This document shows, piece after piece, positions 16,634-25,902 of a stretch of DNA of 64,000 nucleotides. Source of the DNA: Salinisphaera hydrothermalis C41B8 (lineage in GTDB: Bacteria > Pseudomonadota > Gammaproteobacteria > Nevskiales > Salinisphaeraceae); NCBI RefSeq assembly GCF_000732535.1, contig NZ_APNK01000014.1, positions 27,185 to 91,184 of the forward strand. The letters are read 5' to 3'. Under the pieces are notes generated by a model that was given only the letters and a program-made list of their open reading frames with translations, did not search any database and was not told the DNA's origin. Every line of letters starts with the position of its first letter. Within the stretch, counting starts at the first letter, position 1. The translations under genes were made by a program, and so were the position numbers.

Positions 16634-17296
16634 CTAGCCGTCGAGGTGGCCGAGCAACTCGTCGCAAGCGGTGGCGCAACGATTGCAGGAATCGGCACAT
16701 TCGGCGCAATGCTGGTGTTGATCGCGATGCGATTCGCAGTCGCGGGCACAGGTCTGGCAGGCATCACGGCAGGCTTTGACCAGCGTGGCGGCCGCCGATT
16801 TGTCGATATGCGTCTGTCGCGACAGCACGCGCACGGTGGTGCTGCAAATGTCGGCGCAATCGAGATCCGTTCGAACGCATTGCGCCATGCCGTCATGGCC
16901 GAGGCAGGCGTCGGCGCATACCGAGCAGCATTGGCTGCATTCTGAGGGCCTGTTGCCGTTTCGTGCGAGTCCGCGCCAAGCGCTGTTTTGCGGCAAGACG
17001 AGGCGTAGCGAACGTGGCGTAGTTGTTCTACGCGAGAGAGCGACAACGCTGTATTGCCGCAAAACAGCGCTTGTCCCTTCGGGTTGGGCCGCAAATCGCG
17101 CCCGGCGGCGTTGCGAGTCTGGGTCGTGGCACGCCACGACGCGGCGACTCGCGCCTTGCCGGACACGATTTGCGGGCTCCAACGCGGCGCTCGCACGAAA
17201 CGGCAACAGGCCCTAGCACGCGGCGATGCAGTCGGCCAGTTCCTTGTTGAAGTCGACGGGATTCGAATGCGTGTTGAGTCGTTCCTGAATCTGCAT
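16634..17296 (-). pseudogene. Four-helix-bundle copper-binding protein, split by repeat element 2
   Basis: The 5' exon-like piece 17296-17215 encodes MQIQERLNTHSNPVDF...ADCIAAC (27 codons plus one base). The 3' piece 16944-16634 starts with two bases and then ECSQCCSVCADACLG, CVRTDLDCADICS, CRDACQTCARDCESH, CAECADSCNRCATACDELL. Removing 16945-17214 restores one 130-residue frame with Cys-Ser-Glu-Cys at the join. Cys-rich proteins of this plan (Csp-like/DUF326) store Cu(I) through cysteines lining a four-helix bundle. With the element present the frame stops at TAG on the junction. A long artefact frame enters the 3' half through the element from 17206. Confidence 0.9.
16945..17214 (+). mobile_element. 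Folded repeat element, copy 2 (270 bp)
   Basis: Terminal repeats AGGGCCTGTTGCCG...CGGCAACAGGCCCT, then TTTCGTGCGAG/CTCGCACGAAA. Both terminal arms differ from copy 1 at the same paired sites (GTCT/AGAC to GCCT/AGGC; GAGG/CCTC to GCCG/CGGC). Arm 1 is GCGCTGTTTTGCGGCAA/TTGCCGCAAAACAGCGC. Arm 2 has CCGCAAATCG/CGATTTGCGG and GTCGTGGC/GCCACGAC. Exact removal restores the host reading frame without extra bases, so there is no visible target duplication. Confidence 0.9.
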
Positions 17297-17551
17297 GGCA
17301 GAGTCCTTTATCGAGTCGATGAAGCCGTGTCATGCAAACGCGGCCGGTAAGCTCGGGTCGATAGGTGCAACTCCATAGTCGATCGGTGCGATTCGACTAT
17401 CTTCGGACCGGCCGCGTCCGCGAGCGGTGACTCGGCGGCTAGCGGCACATCACGACTGCGGCGGGAATAGTAAGATGCGCCGGTCATTCGAAAATCCGGC
17501 GCGGACAGTACATGGGTACGGCCGCCGTCGGGCCTCAACGCGGAGCCGGTT

Positions 17552-18001
17552 GTGCAGATATGGGTCGATGCCGATGCGTGCCCGGTGGTGATCAAGCAGA
17601 TTCTGTTTCGGGCCTCGAAGCGGACCGGCATGCCGGTAACGCTGGTGGCGAATCAGCCCTTGCAGGTGCCGCGCCAGCCGCAGATCCAGGCGGTGCAGGT
17701 CGCGAGCGGGTTCGACGTCGCGGACAACGAGATCGTCCGGCGCATGACGGCCGGTGATCTGGTGATCACCGCCGATATCCCGTTGGCCGCCGAGGTGATC
17801 GACAACGGCGGCCAGGCGCTGAGCCCACGCGGCGAGATGTATTCGCCTGATGACATCGCGGCCAAACGCACGATGCGCGATTTCATGGACACGCTGCGCG
17901 CCAGCGGCATCCACGGCACCGGGCCGTCGGCGCTCGGCGAGAAGGAACGCCAGGCTTTTGCCAATGCACTCGACCGCTGGCTCGCGAAAGCACGTGGCTG
18001 A
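17552..18001 (+). CDS. yaiI: UPF0178 family protein YaiI
   Basis: 149 residues from a GTG. Family hallmark [19 protein letters not shown] at the N-terminus, then [49 protein letters not shown] and a [22 protein letters not shown]-terminus. Aspartates DAD and ITADIP suggest a PIN-like metal site; the function in E. coli is unknown. Length is typical. Monocistronic; 255 bases upstream to the copper-binding gene, divergently transcribed. Confidence 0.9.
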   Translation: MQIWVDADACPVVIKQILFRASKRTGMPVTLVANQPLQVPRQPQIQAVQVASGFDVADNEIVRRMTAGDLVITADIPLAAEVIDNGGQALSPRGEMYSPDDIAAKRTMRDFMDTLRASGIHGTGPSALGEKERQAFANALDRWLAKARG

Positions 18002-18374
18002 ATTCCATCCGGGAACGGCGATCGGGCCGCCTCTTCAAGGCGCTCGTGTCGCTCCGGCCGGAGAGGCGCTCTGCGGGTCAATGCGCGCCTGGAACGCAGA
18101 AATCGCGCAATTTCGGCCTGCGGGCGAAAAATCTCGGCCCCGGCGAGATGACATTTTTCGGTGCCGAGTCTTTTCCTTTGAGATGGCCGTAAGATTATGT
18201 TTATAAAATAATTGTTTGGGTATATAAACGCTCTCGATACGGCCCGTGAGCGGTCGATCAAGCGGCGCGGCTGGCAAATTCACCACATCAATGCTCGTGT
18301 GTTGGAGCCGTGGTGCGTATGCTTGATCGGGCAGGCAACTGCACTTATCAAAATCGTAGTACCAAGAGTAAATT
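18002..18374 (+). promoter_or_regulatory. Intergenic region with probable long cspA leader
   Basis: No gene. The AT-rich core TTATAAAATAATTGTTTGGGTATATAAACG (read as two parts, about 18199-18228) probably holds the promoter. About 150 bases of leader would then precede the cold-shock gene, as is usual for cspA-type genes whose leader acts as a thermosensor. The leader's fold was not computed; the assignment is by position. Confidence 0.4.
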
Positions 18375-18578
18375 ATGGCCAAAGGCACAGTGAAGTGGTT
18401 TAGTTCGGAGAAAGGCTTCGGCTTTATCGCTCCTGAAGATGGCAGCAAAGATCTGTTCGTCCATCATTCGGAAATCAAAATGCAGGGTTTCGCCTCGCTC
18501 GAGGACGGACAGGCAGTGGAATTCGAAGTCGGTGAGGGCAAGAAGGGCCCTTGCGCGACGAGCGTCGTCCCGCTTTAA
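18375..18578 (+). CDS. cspA: Cold-shock protein, CspA family
   Basis: 67-residue single cold-shock domain. [20 protein letters not shown] holds RNP1 (KGFGFI), and DLFVHHSEI is RNP2. Binds single-stranded RNA/DNA as an RNA chaperone. The canonical G-F-G-F-I and F-V-H-H aromatic patch is intact. The long upstream leader and strong terminator just downstream make it a monocistronic, highly expressed unit. I cannot tell whether it is cold-induced or constitutive. Confidence 0.92.
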   Translation: MAKGTVKWFSSEKGFGFIAPEDGSKDLFVHHSEIKMQGFASLEDGQAVEFEVGEGKKGPCATSVVPL

Positions 18579-18601
18579 GGCGCGGATAACGTTTAAGCAA
18601 A

Positions 18602-18633
18602 AGCGGGCTGCGTAAGCAGCCCGCTTTTTTTAT
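18602..18633 (+). terminator. Terminator after cspA
   Basis: AGCGGGCTGC-GTAA-GCAGCCCGCT stem followed by a run of T, 24 bases after the cspA stop. Confidence 0.9.
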
Positions 18634-18776
18634 GTCCGGCGTATGGCATTGAACGGCGCCCCGCACCAAGCCACGCCGCCGGTCGGATCGGCTTGGGCCG
18701 TCGCGCTCCACCCGACCACAGCCCGGAATTGCCGTAATATGCGCGGTCCGTGATTTCTCGAAGCAGGAGCTTTCCC

Positions 18777-19055
18777 ATGGCTAAAGCCAGTGCCCGTCAT
18801 ATCCTCGTCGACAGCGAGGACAAATGCCTCGAACTCAAGCAGCAGATCGAAAACGGCAGCGATTTCGCCGATGTCGCCCGCGAGCATTCAACCTGCCCGT
18901 CGGGCAAGCAGGGCGGCGAGCTGGGGACGTTCGGCCGCGGTCAGATGGTGCCGGCGTTTGACGAAGTGGTCTTCAGCGCCCCGTTGAACGAAGTGCAGGG
19001 TCCGGTGAAGACGCAGTTTGGCTATCACCTGCTGGAAGTGACCGCACGCGGCTAA
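18777..19055 (+). CDS. ppiC: Parvulin-type peptidyl-prolyl isomerase (PpiC-like)
   Basis: 92-residue single parvulin domain in the cytosol, catalysing cis-trans prolyl isomerisation. Key pieces are [18 protein letters not shown] (catalytic His in the ARHIL motif), [37 protein letters not shown] and the C-terminal [10 protein letters not shown]. Start ATG at 18777 with AGGAG about 10 bases upstream; the frame extends upstream to 18750 without support. Single gene. Confidence 0.92.
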   Translation: MAKASARHILVDSEDKCLELKQQIENGSDFADVAREHSTCPSGKQGGELGTFGRGQMVPAFDEVVFSAPLNEVQGPVKTQFGYHLLEVTARG

Positions 19056-19088
19056 GCGTTTGTTGTCTCGATCGACGGCGGCGGAGGC

Positions 19089-19718
19089 TCAGACCTCGCC
19101 GCTGTCGATGGTCAGGCGGCCGTTGAGCCGGGCGTCCAGTTCCGCCAGATCGGCCGCGGCATCCAACGGCCAGTCTACCGCCAGCGTGACGCCCTCGGCA
19201 TGGTATGCCGCGTCAGCGATGACGCCTTCATGTCGCGCCAGCCAGTCGCGGGCGGGTTGCTCGTCGGCAAAGGCCAGGTCGAGCGCGACGCGCCGGCGCG
19301 GGATGTATTCGCGCGTGGGAAGATCCGCGAGCAGTTCGCTCACGGTCTGGCCGTAGGCTCGTGCCAGGCCGCCGGTGCCGAGTTTGATACCGCCAAAATA
19401 ACGGATGACCACGCAGGCGATTCGGCCGAGCCCGCTGCCCTCCAGCACCTGATACATCGGTCGGCCGGCGGTACCCCCGGGTTCGCCATCGTCGGAAAAG
19501 CCGATCGCCTGATCCTCGCCGGGTGGCCCAGCGATGAAGGCGGAGCAGTGATGGGAAGCATCCGGATAGTGCGCGCGGGCCCGCGCGATCAGTTGTTCCG
19601 CGTCGTCGCCGTGCTCGATGTGGGCGCACCAGCCGATGAAGCGGCTTTTCTGGATCTCGAGCGTGGCGGTGTGAGGCACATCGACGCTCGTTGCCGGTAT
19701 GGAATAGCGCATCGGCAC
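19089..19718 (-). CDS. yigZ: IMPACT/YigZ family protein
   Basis: 209 residues. N-terminal IMPACT domain: LEIQKSRFIGWCAHIEHGDDA, HHCSAFIAG, FSDDGEPGGTAGRPMYQVLEG and VIRYFGGIKLGTGGLARAYG. The C-terminal domain (about 145-209) is the small ferredoxin-like DUF1949 lobe. Proteins of this family are linked to translation control or ribosome-associated stress; the biochemical role is uncertain. Normal length. Its start overlaps the long N-terminal extension of the divergent DUF1275 frame, which supports a later start for that gene. Confidence 0.9.
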   Translation of the reverse strand: MPMRYSIPATSVDVPHTATLEIQKSRFIGWCAHIEHGDDAEQLIARARAHYPDASHHCSAFIAGPPGEDQAIGFSDDGEPGGTAGRPMYQVLEGSGLGRIACVVIRYFGGIKLGTGGLARAYGQTVSELLADLPTREYIPRRRVALDLAFADEQPARDWLARHEGVIADAAYHAEGVTLAVDWPLDAAADLAELDARLNGRLTIDSGEV

Positions 19719-19810
19719 TCCGCGGAATGAAGTCGGCGGCTGTTTGCACGCCGATTAACATGAACAGTCGCTTGAGCCGGCATGCTAGCGGTTTTCCGTG
19801 CCGCCAGGGT

Positions 19811-20542
19811 ATGCCGCTGTCATACGTGGACCCGGGCGGCACAGGGGATGGCTTTTTTCGTATAGTGAGGCGCCTTTTCTTCGCGCCATTGGACTCCGCC
19901 TTGATCACGCATCGTCGACGCGAGCGAGCGATTGCGGTCGCCCTGACTGGGCTGGCCGGTTATGTCGATGCCCTGGGCTTCATGACGCTCGGGGGCTATT
20001 TCATTGCCTTCATGAGCGGCAATACCACCCGACTGGGCGTAGGCGCCGTGCGCAGCGTATCAACGGCGGTCGTACCGGCCGCGGTCATTATTCTGTTCGT
20101 GCTGGGCGTGGTGGGCGGATCGCTGGTCAACCATCGGGTCGGCGCGCACCGGCGGGCGGTGGTCATGGGCCTGGTGACGTTGTTGCTGGCGCTGTCGGGC
20201 GTTTGTCAGCGGGTTGATTTTTTCTGGGGCGCCATCGTGTGCATGGCGCTGGCCATGGGGGCCGAGAACACGGTATTCGAGCGCAATGGCGAGGTCAGCC
20301 TGGGGGTGACCTATATGACGGGCACGCTGGTCAAGCTCGGCCAGCGCCTGACCAGTGTGCTGCTGGGCGGCGATCGCTGGGCCTGGGCCTGGTATTTCCT
20401 GCTGTGGGTGGGGCTGCTCGCCGGTACGGTGCTCGGCAGTCTGGCCTATCTGCACTTTGCCCTGGATAGCCTCTGGTTCGCCGTAGCGCTCGGCGTGGGA
20501 TTGACCGGTCTGCTGTTGTGGTGGGCTCCGGCCAGCGATTGA
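19811..20542 (+). CDS. DUF1275 (YoaK-like) membrane protein
   Basis: Six to seven membrane segments with the family signature GLAGYVDALGFMTLGGYFIAFMSGNTT, then AMGAENTVFERNGEVSLGVTYMTGTLVKLGQ. Function unknown; possibly a small-molecule channel or transporter. Starts are ambiguous: ATG 19811 gives 243 residues, while TTG 19901 (LITHRRRERAIAVALTG) gives 213 and fits the conserved N-terminus better. The frame back to 19691 overlaps yigZ and is not supported. Confidence 0.8.
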   Translation: MPLSYVDPGGTGDGFFRIVRRLFFAPLDSALITHRRRERAIAVALTGLAGYVDALGFMTLGGYFIAFMSGNTTRLGVGAVRSVSTAVVPAAVIILFVLGVVGGSLVNHRVGAHRRAVVMGLVTLLLALSGVCQRVDFFWGAIVCMALAMGAENTVFERNGEVSLGVTYMTGTLVKLGQRLTSVLLGGDRWAWAWYFLLWVGLLAGTVLGSLAYLHFALDSLWFAVALGVGLTGLLLWWAPASD

Positions 20543-20546
20543 GCGA

Positions 20547-21524
20547 TCAGTCGGCGCGGCGGAGCCGGCGTGGGGCGCGTTGATCGATGGTCTCGTCGCC
20601 GGACAGCGCGACGCGGTTGCGCCCGCTGCGCTTGGCGCGATAGAGCGCCGCATCGGCATCGGATAATAGCTCGTGGGCCCGGCGACGCTGGGCGGTCGCC
20701 GCGCTGACCCCGATGCTCACGGTGGTGCTGATCGTGGCGCCGCATTCCAGCCGGATGCGTTGCTCGGCGACGGTACGACATAACCGTTCGGCCACCATGA
20801 GCGCCTGGGACGGGGTGGTGTCGTAGAGCAGCATGGCGAATTCCTCGCCGCCGAGGCGGGCCAGCAGGTCGCGCCGTTTGATGCGCTCGCCGCAGACCCG
20901 GGTCACGGTCTGGATGACGCGATCCCCTTCGAAGTGGCCATGGCGATCGTTGATCGTTTTGAAGCGGTCGATATCGAGTATCAGCAGCGCGATGTTCGAC
21001 CGCTCCGGGTCGTAGTCGCACAGCATTTCGTCGAGCCGGGCCAGGAATAGCCGGCGGTTCGGTAGACCGGTCAGCGCATCGGTCTCGCTGAGTTGTCGTA
21101 GACGCACTTCGAGATCGTGGCGGGCGGTGATGTTGCTGGCGAGCCATGCCACGGCGCGTTCGCCATCCACCTGATAACGCATCGGCTGGATGCGGCCTTC
21201 GAACCAGAGCTCGCCCTCGGGCCCCTCCGCGCCGCTCAAACCTGTGACGTCGGCCGCGGCCAGCGTGTATTCGACCACGCGTAGACGATCCTCGGCGAGC
21301 GTGCGGCGAATTTCGCCGAGAAACCAGTCGGCCTTGGCTTCGGGCAGCACGTCGTAGAGCGTGAAATCCACCAGGCAGGAACCATCATGGTACAGCCCCC
21401 GGTCGTTGCCGCCGATGATGGCGGCATACCGGCCGCTTTCGGTAAGCACGAAGATGGGATCGGGTAACGCCCGGAGTGCTTCGAGCTTGAGACGTGTCTC
21501 GCCGTCGTAGTCGTGGATCGCCAT
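20547..21524 (-). CDS. PAS-GGDEF diguanylate cyclase
   Basis: 325 residues from the ATG at 21524. PAS-like sensor at about 14-135 (LPDPIFVLTESGRYAAIIGG, ending AWLASNITARHDLEVRLRQL), then GGDEF domain at about 145-310 (SETDALTGLPNRRLFLARL, LLILDIDRFKTIND, active site RLGGEEFAMLL). The GGEEF is intact, so cyclic di-GMP synthesis is expected. The RxxD inhibitory site reads KRRD, so product inhibition may be weak. No membrane segment, so a cytosolic sensor. The extension to 21692 is Arg/Pro-rich and unsupported. Confidence 0.9.
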   Translation of the reverse strand: MAIHDYDGETRLKLEALRALPDPIFVLTESGRYAAIIGGNDRGLYHDGSCLVDFTLYDVLPEAKADWFLGEIRRTLAEDRLRVVEYTLAAADVTGLSGAEGPEGELWFEGRIQPMRYQVDGERAVAWLASNITARHDLEVRLRQLSETDALTGLPNRRLFLARLDEMLCDYDPERSNIALLILDIDRFKTINDRHGHFEGDRVIQTVTRVCGERIKRRDLLARLGGEEFAMLLYDTTPSQALMVAERLCRTVAEQRIRLECGATISTTVSIGVSAATAQRRRAHELLSDADAALYRAKRSGRNRVALSGDETIDQRAPRRLRRAD

Positions 21525-21776
21525 CGTTGTGCTGTCGCCCCCCGTTTGCGGCCTAAATGTCGCTGCTTGCAGCGCACGGCGCAACTGTGGCGGGGTGCCG
21601 CCAGCAATCACATGGGCTTGCGTCGGTCGCCGCCGAACATCAGGGCACGATACGAATACGGGTTGCGCAAATAAGCACGGCCCGGAGCGCATCGCAGGGC
21701 TGGGCGCGCCTGTCTGACGCGAGTCTTTGGCTCGTCTTGCATGATCGAGGCCGGGGCCTCGATCATGCCCGCGATG

Positions 21777-22199
21777 TCACGCGCGCAGTACGCCTTTCTT
21801 GAGGATGATATTGCCGTACAGCCGGCGTTCGCCGGTGGCGACGACGGCATAGGCCTGTTTCGTGCGGTCGTAGAAATCGAAGCGATCGATGAGTTCGATC
21901 GGGATCTCGCGGCCTTCGGCATCCGCCAGCATGCGATCGAATTCGGTATACATCGCCGGGCGCCCGTCGGGCGCGTCCATTGCCGCTGTCGGCGTATCGA
22001 CGAAGTCGTCCAACGGTAGCAGGTCGAGCACCGCTTCCAGCGTCGCCGTGGCCGTGATGCCGGGCAGCTGGACCAGGCGCTGCGCGAGCGCGTCGGCGGG
22101 GAAATTGGCATCGACAATAACCAACTCGTCGCCGTGTCCCATGTCGGCGAGGATAGCGAGAAGCTCGCCTGTCAGCAGCGGGTTGATGTGTTTGAGCAT
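21777..22199 (-). CDS. RbsD/FucU family sugar mutarotase
   Basis: 140 residues from the ATG at 22199. MLKHINPLLTGELLAILADMGHGDELVIVDANFPA is the RbsD/FucU N-terminus with the catalytic His in MGHGDE; later LLPLDDFVDTP and the C-terminal YGNIILKKGVL with its conserved Tyr. Interconverts anomers of fucose or a related sugar. FucU-like more than RbsD-like. No fucose catabolic genes adjoin it. The upstream extension to 22313 is Arg-rich and not supported. Confidence 0.88.
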   Translation of the reverse strand: MLKHINPLLTGELLAILADMGHGDELVIVDANFPADALAQRLVQLPGITATATLEAVLDLLPLDDFVDTPTAAMDAPDGRPAMYTEFDRMLADAEGREIPIELIDRFDFYDRTKQAYAVVATGERRLYGNIILKKGVLRA

Positions 22200-22461
22200 G
22201 GTTTCGTTCCTTGATCGCGTCGCCGCCACCGACAGGGGTCGCGGCCTCGGGCGCCGGAGCGGCGCATCATTTCGGGTGCGGCAAAACTGGCGGTTTGCGG
22301 CCCGTCCGTCCATTGCACCATCGACGCATTTTTCTGGCGCACACTCTGAGCCGTCGGCGGCTTTGATCTAGCTCAATCGACGGCGCGGTCGAGCCGCATA
22401 GGATGAGTCGGGTCCCGTATTTACTCGATTGACCGATGCAACGGTCGACGGCTCGCGAACC

Positions 22462-23136
22462 ATGACCATGCCGGTATCCGATCGTTCGACGCGGGGTGAT
22501 CTCACCCGCGACACATTGCTGCAAGCCGCGATGCAGGCATTTGCCGCCGAGGGCTACGACAAGGTGAGTCTGCGCGCGCTCGCGGCGCGGGCGGGGGTGA
22601 ATCAGTCGTTGATCGGGTACCACTTCGGCCACAAGCAAGGGCTGTATCGCGCCGTGTTCGTGGAGATCGCCGCGCGCATTCGGGCCCGTCTGGATCCGGA
22701 AATGGCCGCCGTGGAGGCGGCGTTGTCCGAAGGCGAGGGGGCTCGCGACCGGGCCGCCGATTTCGACGCCCTGTTCCGTCTCACCGATGGCGTACTGGCT
22801 TTGATGACCGGCCCGGGCTCGGATGCCTGGGCCCGGTTGATCATGCGCGAACAACAACGCCCGACCGAGGCTTTCGATATTCTCTACGACGGCTTCATGG
22901 GCCGTTTTCTGGACCTGGTCGAACGGTTGGTGGCGCGCTTGGCCGGGCCGATCGAACCCGAGGCGGCCCGCGTGCTGGCGCTGACCGTTCTCGGTCAGAT
23001 TCTGGTGTTTCGCTCCGCACGCGCCAGCGTGCTGCGCGCGATGTCCTGGCGCGATATTGACGCGGCGGCGATGGCCACGATCCGCACTGCCCTGCATCGC
23101 AACCTGCAGGCGCTGCTTGCTGCGGCCCCGCCATGA
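22462..23136 (+). CDS. cecR: TetR-family regulator CecR (YbiH)
   Basis: 224 residues. N-terminal TetR helix-turn-helix (DTLLQAAMQAFAAEGYDKVSLRALAARAGVNQS, read in parts) and a C-terminal domain like that of CecR (LIMREQQRPTEAFDILYDGFM). In E. coli CecR represses itself and ybhGFSR. The same gene order holds here, and the stop overlaps the next start (ATGA). Start chosen at ATG 22462; TTG 22429 is an in-frame alternative. The inducer is unknown here; antibiotic-type substrates are known for E. coli. Confidence 0.88.
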   Translation: MTMPVSDRSTRGDLTRDTLLQAAMQAFAAEGYDKVSLRALAARAGVNQSLIGYHFGHKQGLYRAVFVEIAARIRARLDPEMAAVEAALSEGEGARDRAADFDALFRLTDGVLALMTGPGSDAWARLIMREQQRPTEAFDILYDGFMGRFLDLVERLVARLAGPIEPEAARVLALTVLGQILVFRSARASVLRAMSWRDIDAAAMATIRTALHRNLQALLAAAPP

Positions 23137-24125
23137 ACCACCGACGCAGTGCCATCGCGGCGGCCGTGCTGCTTGCGACCGCGGTCGTGGCGGGGCTGGC
23201 GTCGTGGTGGGACCGCGATCGTGGCCCCACCGGGCTGCGCCTCTACGGCAACGTAGATATCCGCCAGGTAGAACTCGCTTTCCGGCAGCCCGGGCGTTTG
23301 ACGTCGGTGGCGGTCGAGGAGGGCGATCGGGTCCATGCGGGCCAGTGGGTGGCCGCGATCGATGCCGCGCCCTATCGCCAGGCATTGGCCCAGGCCGCCG
23401 CCCAAGTCCGGGCGGATGCCGCCGTACTGACCAAACTGGAGGCCGGCAATCGCCCGCAGGAGATCGCCGAGGCGAAGGCGGCGGTGGAACGTGCGCAGGC
23501 GACTTATCGCAACGCCGAGCGCGATTATCGACGTGAACGTCTGATGCGGGCCTCGAACGCCGCGGCACAACGTAGCCTGGATGCCGCGCGCGCGGCCCGC
23601 GATCAGGCGGCCGCCGAGCTGGCCTCGGCCGAACAGGCGTTATCGCTCCAGCGGGCCGGGGCGCGCAGCGAGGACATCGCGACCGCCCGGGCGACGCTAG
23701 CCGCGGCCCGGGCCCAGCGCGATCAGGCGCGCATCGCCCTCGGCGATACCCGGCTTTATGCCCCGGCGGCCGCCACCGTACTGTCGCGGGTGCGCGAGCC
23801 GGGCAGCATGGTGGGCCCGAGCGAGCCGGTGCTCACCCTCAACCTGCGTAATCCGGTATACGTCCGCGCCTATGTCGACGAGCCGGATCTGGGCCGTATC
23901 GTGCCCGGGGCAACGGTGACGCTGCACACCGATTCGTCGAAACGCGTCTACCACGGCCGTATCGGTTTTATCGCGTCGCAGGCGGAATTCACGCCGAAAT
24001 CGGTCGAAACGCCCCAGTTGCGGACCGATCTGGTTTACCGGCTGCGGATCGTGGTGTCCGATGCCGACGAAGGGCTGCGCCAGGGCATGCCGGTAACGGT
24101 CGATGTGGCCGAACCGAGGTCGTGA
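23133..24125 (+). CDS. ybhG: HlyD-family periplasmic adaptor YbhG
   Basis: 330 residues. N-terminal membrane anchor (AAAVLLATAVVAGLASW), lipoyl half-motif GNVDIRQVELAFRQPGRL, a long coiled-coil hairpin at about 85-200 (Ala/Arg/Glu-rich with repeated AQAAAQV, AARAARDQAAAEL), then a second lipoyl half with DTRLYAPAAATVLSRVREPG and a beta-barrel. Links inner-membrane ABC permeases to an outer-membrane channel. Starts inside the cecR stop (ATGA), so it is co-transcribed. Confidence 0.9.
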   Translation: MNHRRSAIAAAVLLATAVVAGLASWWDRDRGPTGLRLYGNVDIRQVELAFRQPGRLTSVAVEEGDRVHAGQWVAAIDAAPYRQALAQAAAQVRADAAVLTKLEAGNRPQEIAEAKAAVERAQATYRNAERDYRRERLMRASNAAAQRSLDAARAARDQAAAELASAEQALSLQRAGARSEDIATARATLAAARAQRDQARIALGDTRLYAPAAATVLSRVREPGSMVGPSEPVLTLNLRNPVYVRAYVDEPDLGRIVPGATVTLHTDSSKRVYHGRIGFIASQAEFTPKSVETPQLRTDLVYRLRIVVSDADEGLRQGMPVTVDVAEPRS

Positions 24126-24126
24126 C

Positions 24127-25902
24127 GTGGCCACGTTGCCGGAACCGGGCGCGGCCCCCGTCGACGCGCCGGGCATCGAGATCACGGGGCTGACCAAGCG
24201 CTTCGGCGAGACCGTGGCCCTGGCCGGCATCGATGCCGAAATCCGGCCGGGTCGACTCACCGGGCTGGTGGGCCCGGACGGCGCCGGCAAGACAACGCTG
24301 ATGCGAATCCTCACCGGGCTGATGACGCCGGACGGTGGCCGTGCGCTCGTGGCCGGGCGGGACGTCGCCGCCGGGGGCGACATCCACTCGATCACCGGTT
24401 ACATGCCGCAGCGTTTCGGTCTGTACGAAGACTTGTCGGTGCTACAGAACATGCGTCTGTATGCCGAACTGCGCGGCGTGGCGGCGGCCAGCCACGATGC
24501 GGTTTTCGCCCGGCTGCTGGCATTCACCCGGCTGGCCCCGTTCACGAGCCGGCTGGCCGGCCGGCTCTCCGGCGGCATGAAGCAGAAGCTCGGCTTGGCC
24601 TGTGCGCTCATGGGCCAACCGCAGGTGCTGCTGCTCGACGAGCCGGGCGTCGGCGTGGATCCGCTCAGCCGGCAGGATCTGTGGCGCATGGTCAACGAGC
24701 TTACCGGTGCCGGCATGACCGTGGTCTGGTCTACCGCCTATCTGGACGAGGCCGAGCGCTGCGGTCATGTGTTGTTGCTCGACCGGGGGCGGCTGGCCTT
24801 CGACGGCCCGCCGGAAAAACTCACAGCGCGCCTGGCCGGGCGCAGTTTCCGGCTGGAGGCCGTGAGCGGCGAACGACGCGCCGTGCTTGCCGAGGCGCTC
24901 GAGCTGCCCAGTGTTTGCGACGGCGTGATCGAAGGCAGCGGCGTACGCGTGGTGCTGCGCCGTCAGGCCCGGCGCGACGAGATCGAGGCTCTGGCCAGCC
25001 GGTCCGGCGCCACCGTCGTGCCGGTGGCCGCGCGCTTCGAGGATGCCTTCGTCGATTTGCTGGGCGGCGGTCCCGGCGGCACGTCGGCCCTGGCGGCACG
25101 CATGGAACCGGTGACGCTGGCCGATTCGAGCCCGGTGGTCTGTCGCGATCTCAGCAAACGCTTTGGCGATTTCACCGCCACCGACCGGGTGAGTTTCGAG
25201 GTCGGGCGTGGCGAGATCTTCGGTCTGATCGGCCCCAACGGCGCCGGCAAGTCCACCACCTTCAAGATGCTCTGCGGCCTGCTCAAGCCAACCGCGGGCG
25301 AGGCCCGTGTAGCGGGCCACGATCTACGTCGGGCGGCGGGGGCGGCCAAGAGCCGCCTCGGCTACATGGCACAGAAATTCTCGCTCTATGGCCTGTTGTC
25401 CGTGCGCCAGAATCTCGACTTCTTTGCCGGCGTCTATGGCCTCGACGGCGCGCTCCGGCGCGAGCGCGTGGCCGAGATGATCGAGATCTTCCAGCTGGCG
25501 CCGTATCTGGATGCGGCACCGGAATCGCTGCCGCTGGGTTTTCGGCAGCGCCTGGCAATGGCCTGTGCATTGATGCATCGCCCGCCGGTGCTGTTTCTCG
25601 ACGAGCCGACCTCCGGCGTGGATCCGCTCACCCGACGCGAATTCTGGACCCATATCAACGGGCTGGTGCGACGCGGCGTGACCGTGATGGTGACCACGCA
25701 TTTCATGGACGAAGCGGAATACTGCGACCGCGTGGCGCTCATGTATCGGGCGCGGCTGATTGCGCTGGATACGCCCGATGCCCTCAAGCACGCGGCGGCG
25801 ACGGCCGAATGCCCGGAGCCGAGCATGGAACAGGCGTTCATCCATCACATCCAGGCCGCCGACCGCGAAGACGAGGCCACGACGCGGTCGGCGTCACCAT
25901 GA
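24127..25902 (+). CDS. ybhF: Tandem ABC ATPase YbhF
   Basis: About 590 residues with two nucleotide-binding domains. First: Walker A GPDGAGKTT, Q-loop YMPQRFGLYED, signature RLSGGMKQKLGLACALMG, Walker B LLLDEPGVGVDP. Second: Walker A GPNGAGKST, YMAQKFSLYGL, signature LPLGFRQRLAMACALMH (degenerate, as usual for this family) and Walker B LFLDEPTSGVDP. Drives export through YbhS/YbhR. Start taken as GTG 24127, one base after the ybhG stop; ATG 24103 overlapping ybhG is possible. Confidence 0.92.
   Translation: MATLPEPGAAPVDAPGIEITGLTKRFGETVALAGIDAEIRPGRLTGLVGPDGAGKTTLMRILTGLMTPDGGRALVAGRDVAAGGDIHSITGYMPQRFGLYEDLSVLQNMRLYAELRGVAAASHDAVFARLLAFTRLAPFTSRLAGRLSGGMKQKLGLACALMGQPQVLLLDEPGVGVDPLSRQDLWRMVNELTGAGMTVVWSTAYLDEAERCGHVLLLDRGRLAFDGPPEKLTARLAGRSFRLEAVSGERRAVLAEALELPSVCDGVIEGSGVRVVLRRQARRDEIEALASRSGATVVPVAARFEDAFVDLLGGGPGGTSALAARMEPVTLADSSPVVCRDLSKRFGDFTATDRVSFEVGRGEIFGLIGPNGAGKSTTFKMLCGLLKPTAGEARVAGHDLRRAAGAAKSRLGYMAQKFSLYGLLSVRQNLDFFAGVYGLDGALRRERVAEMIEIFQLAPYLDAAPESLPLGFRQRLAMACALMHRPPVLFLDEPTSGVDPLTRREFWTHINGLVRRGVTVMVTTHFMDEAEYCDRVALMYRARLIALDTPDALKHAAATAECPEPSMEQAFIHHIQAADREDEATTRSASP

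Noticed and set aside
16945..17206. N-terminal extension joining the element to the copper-binding protein as one 190-residue protein
   Set aside because: The extension is element sequence; the true N-terminus is at 17296 and matches the family.
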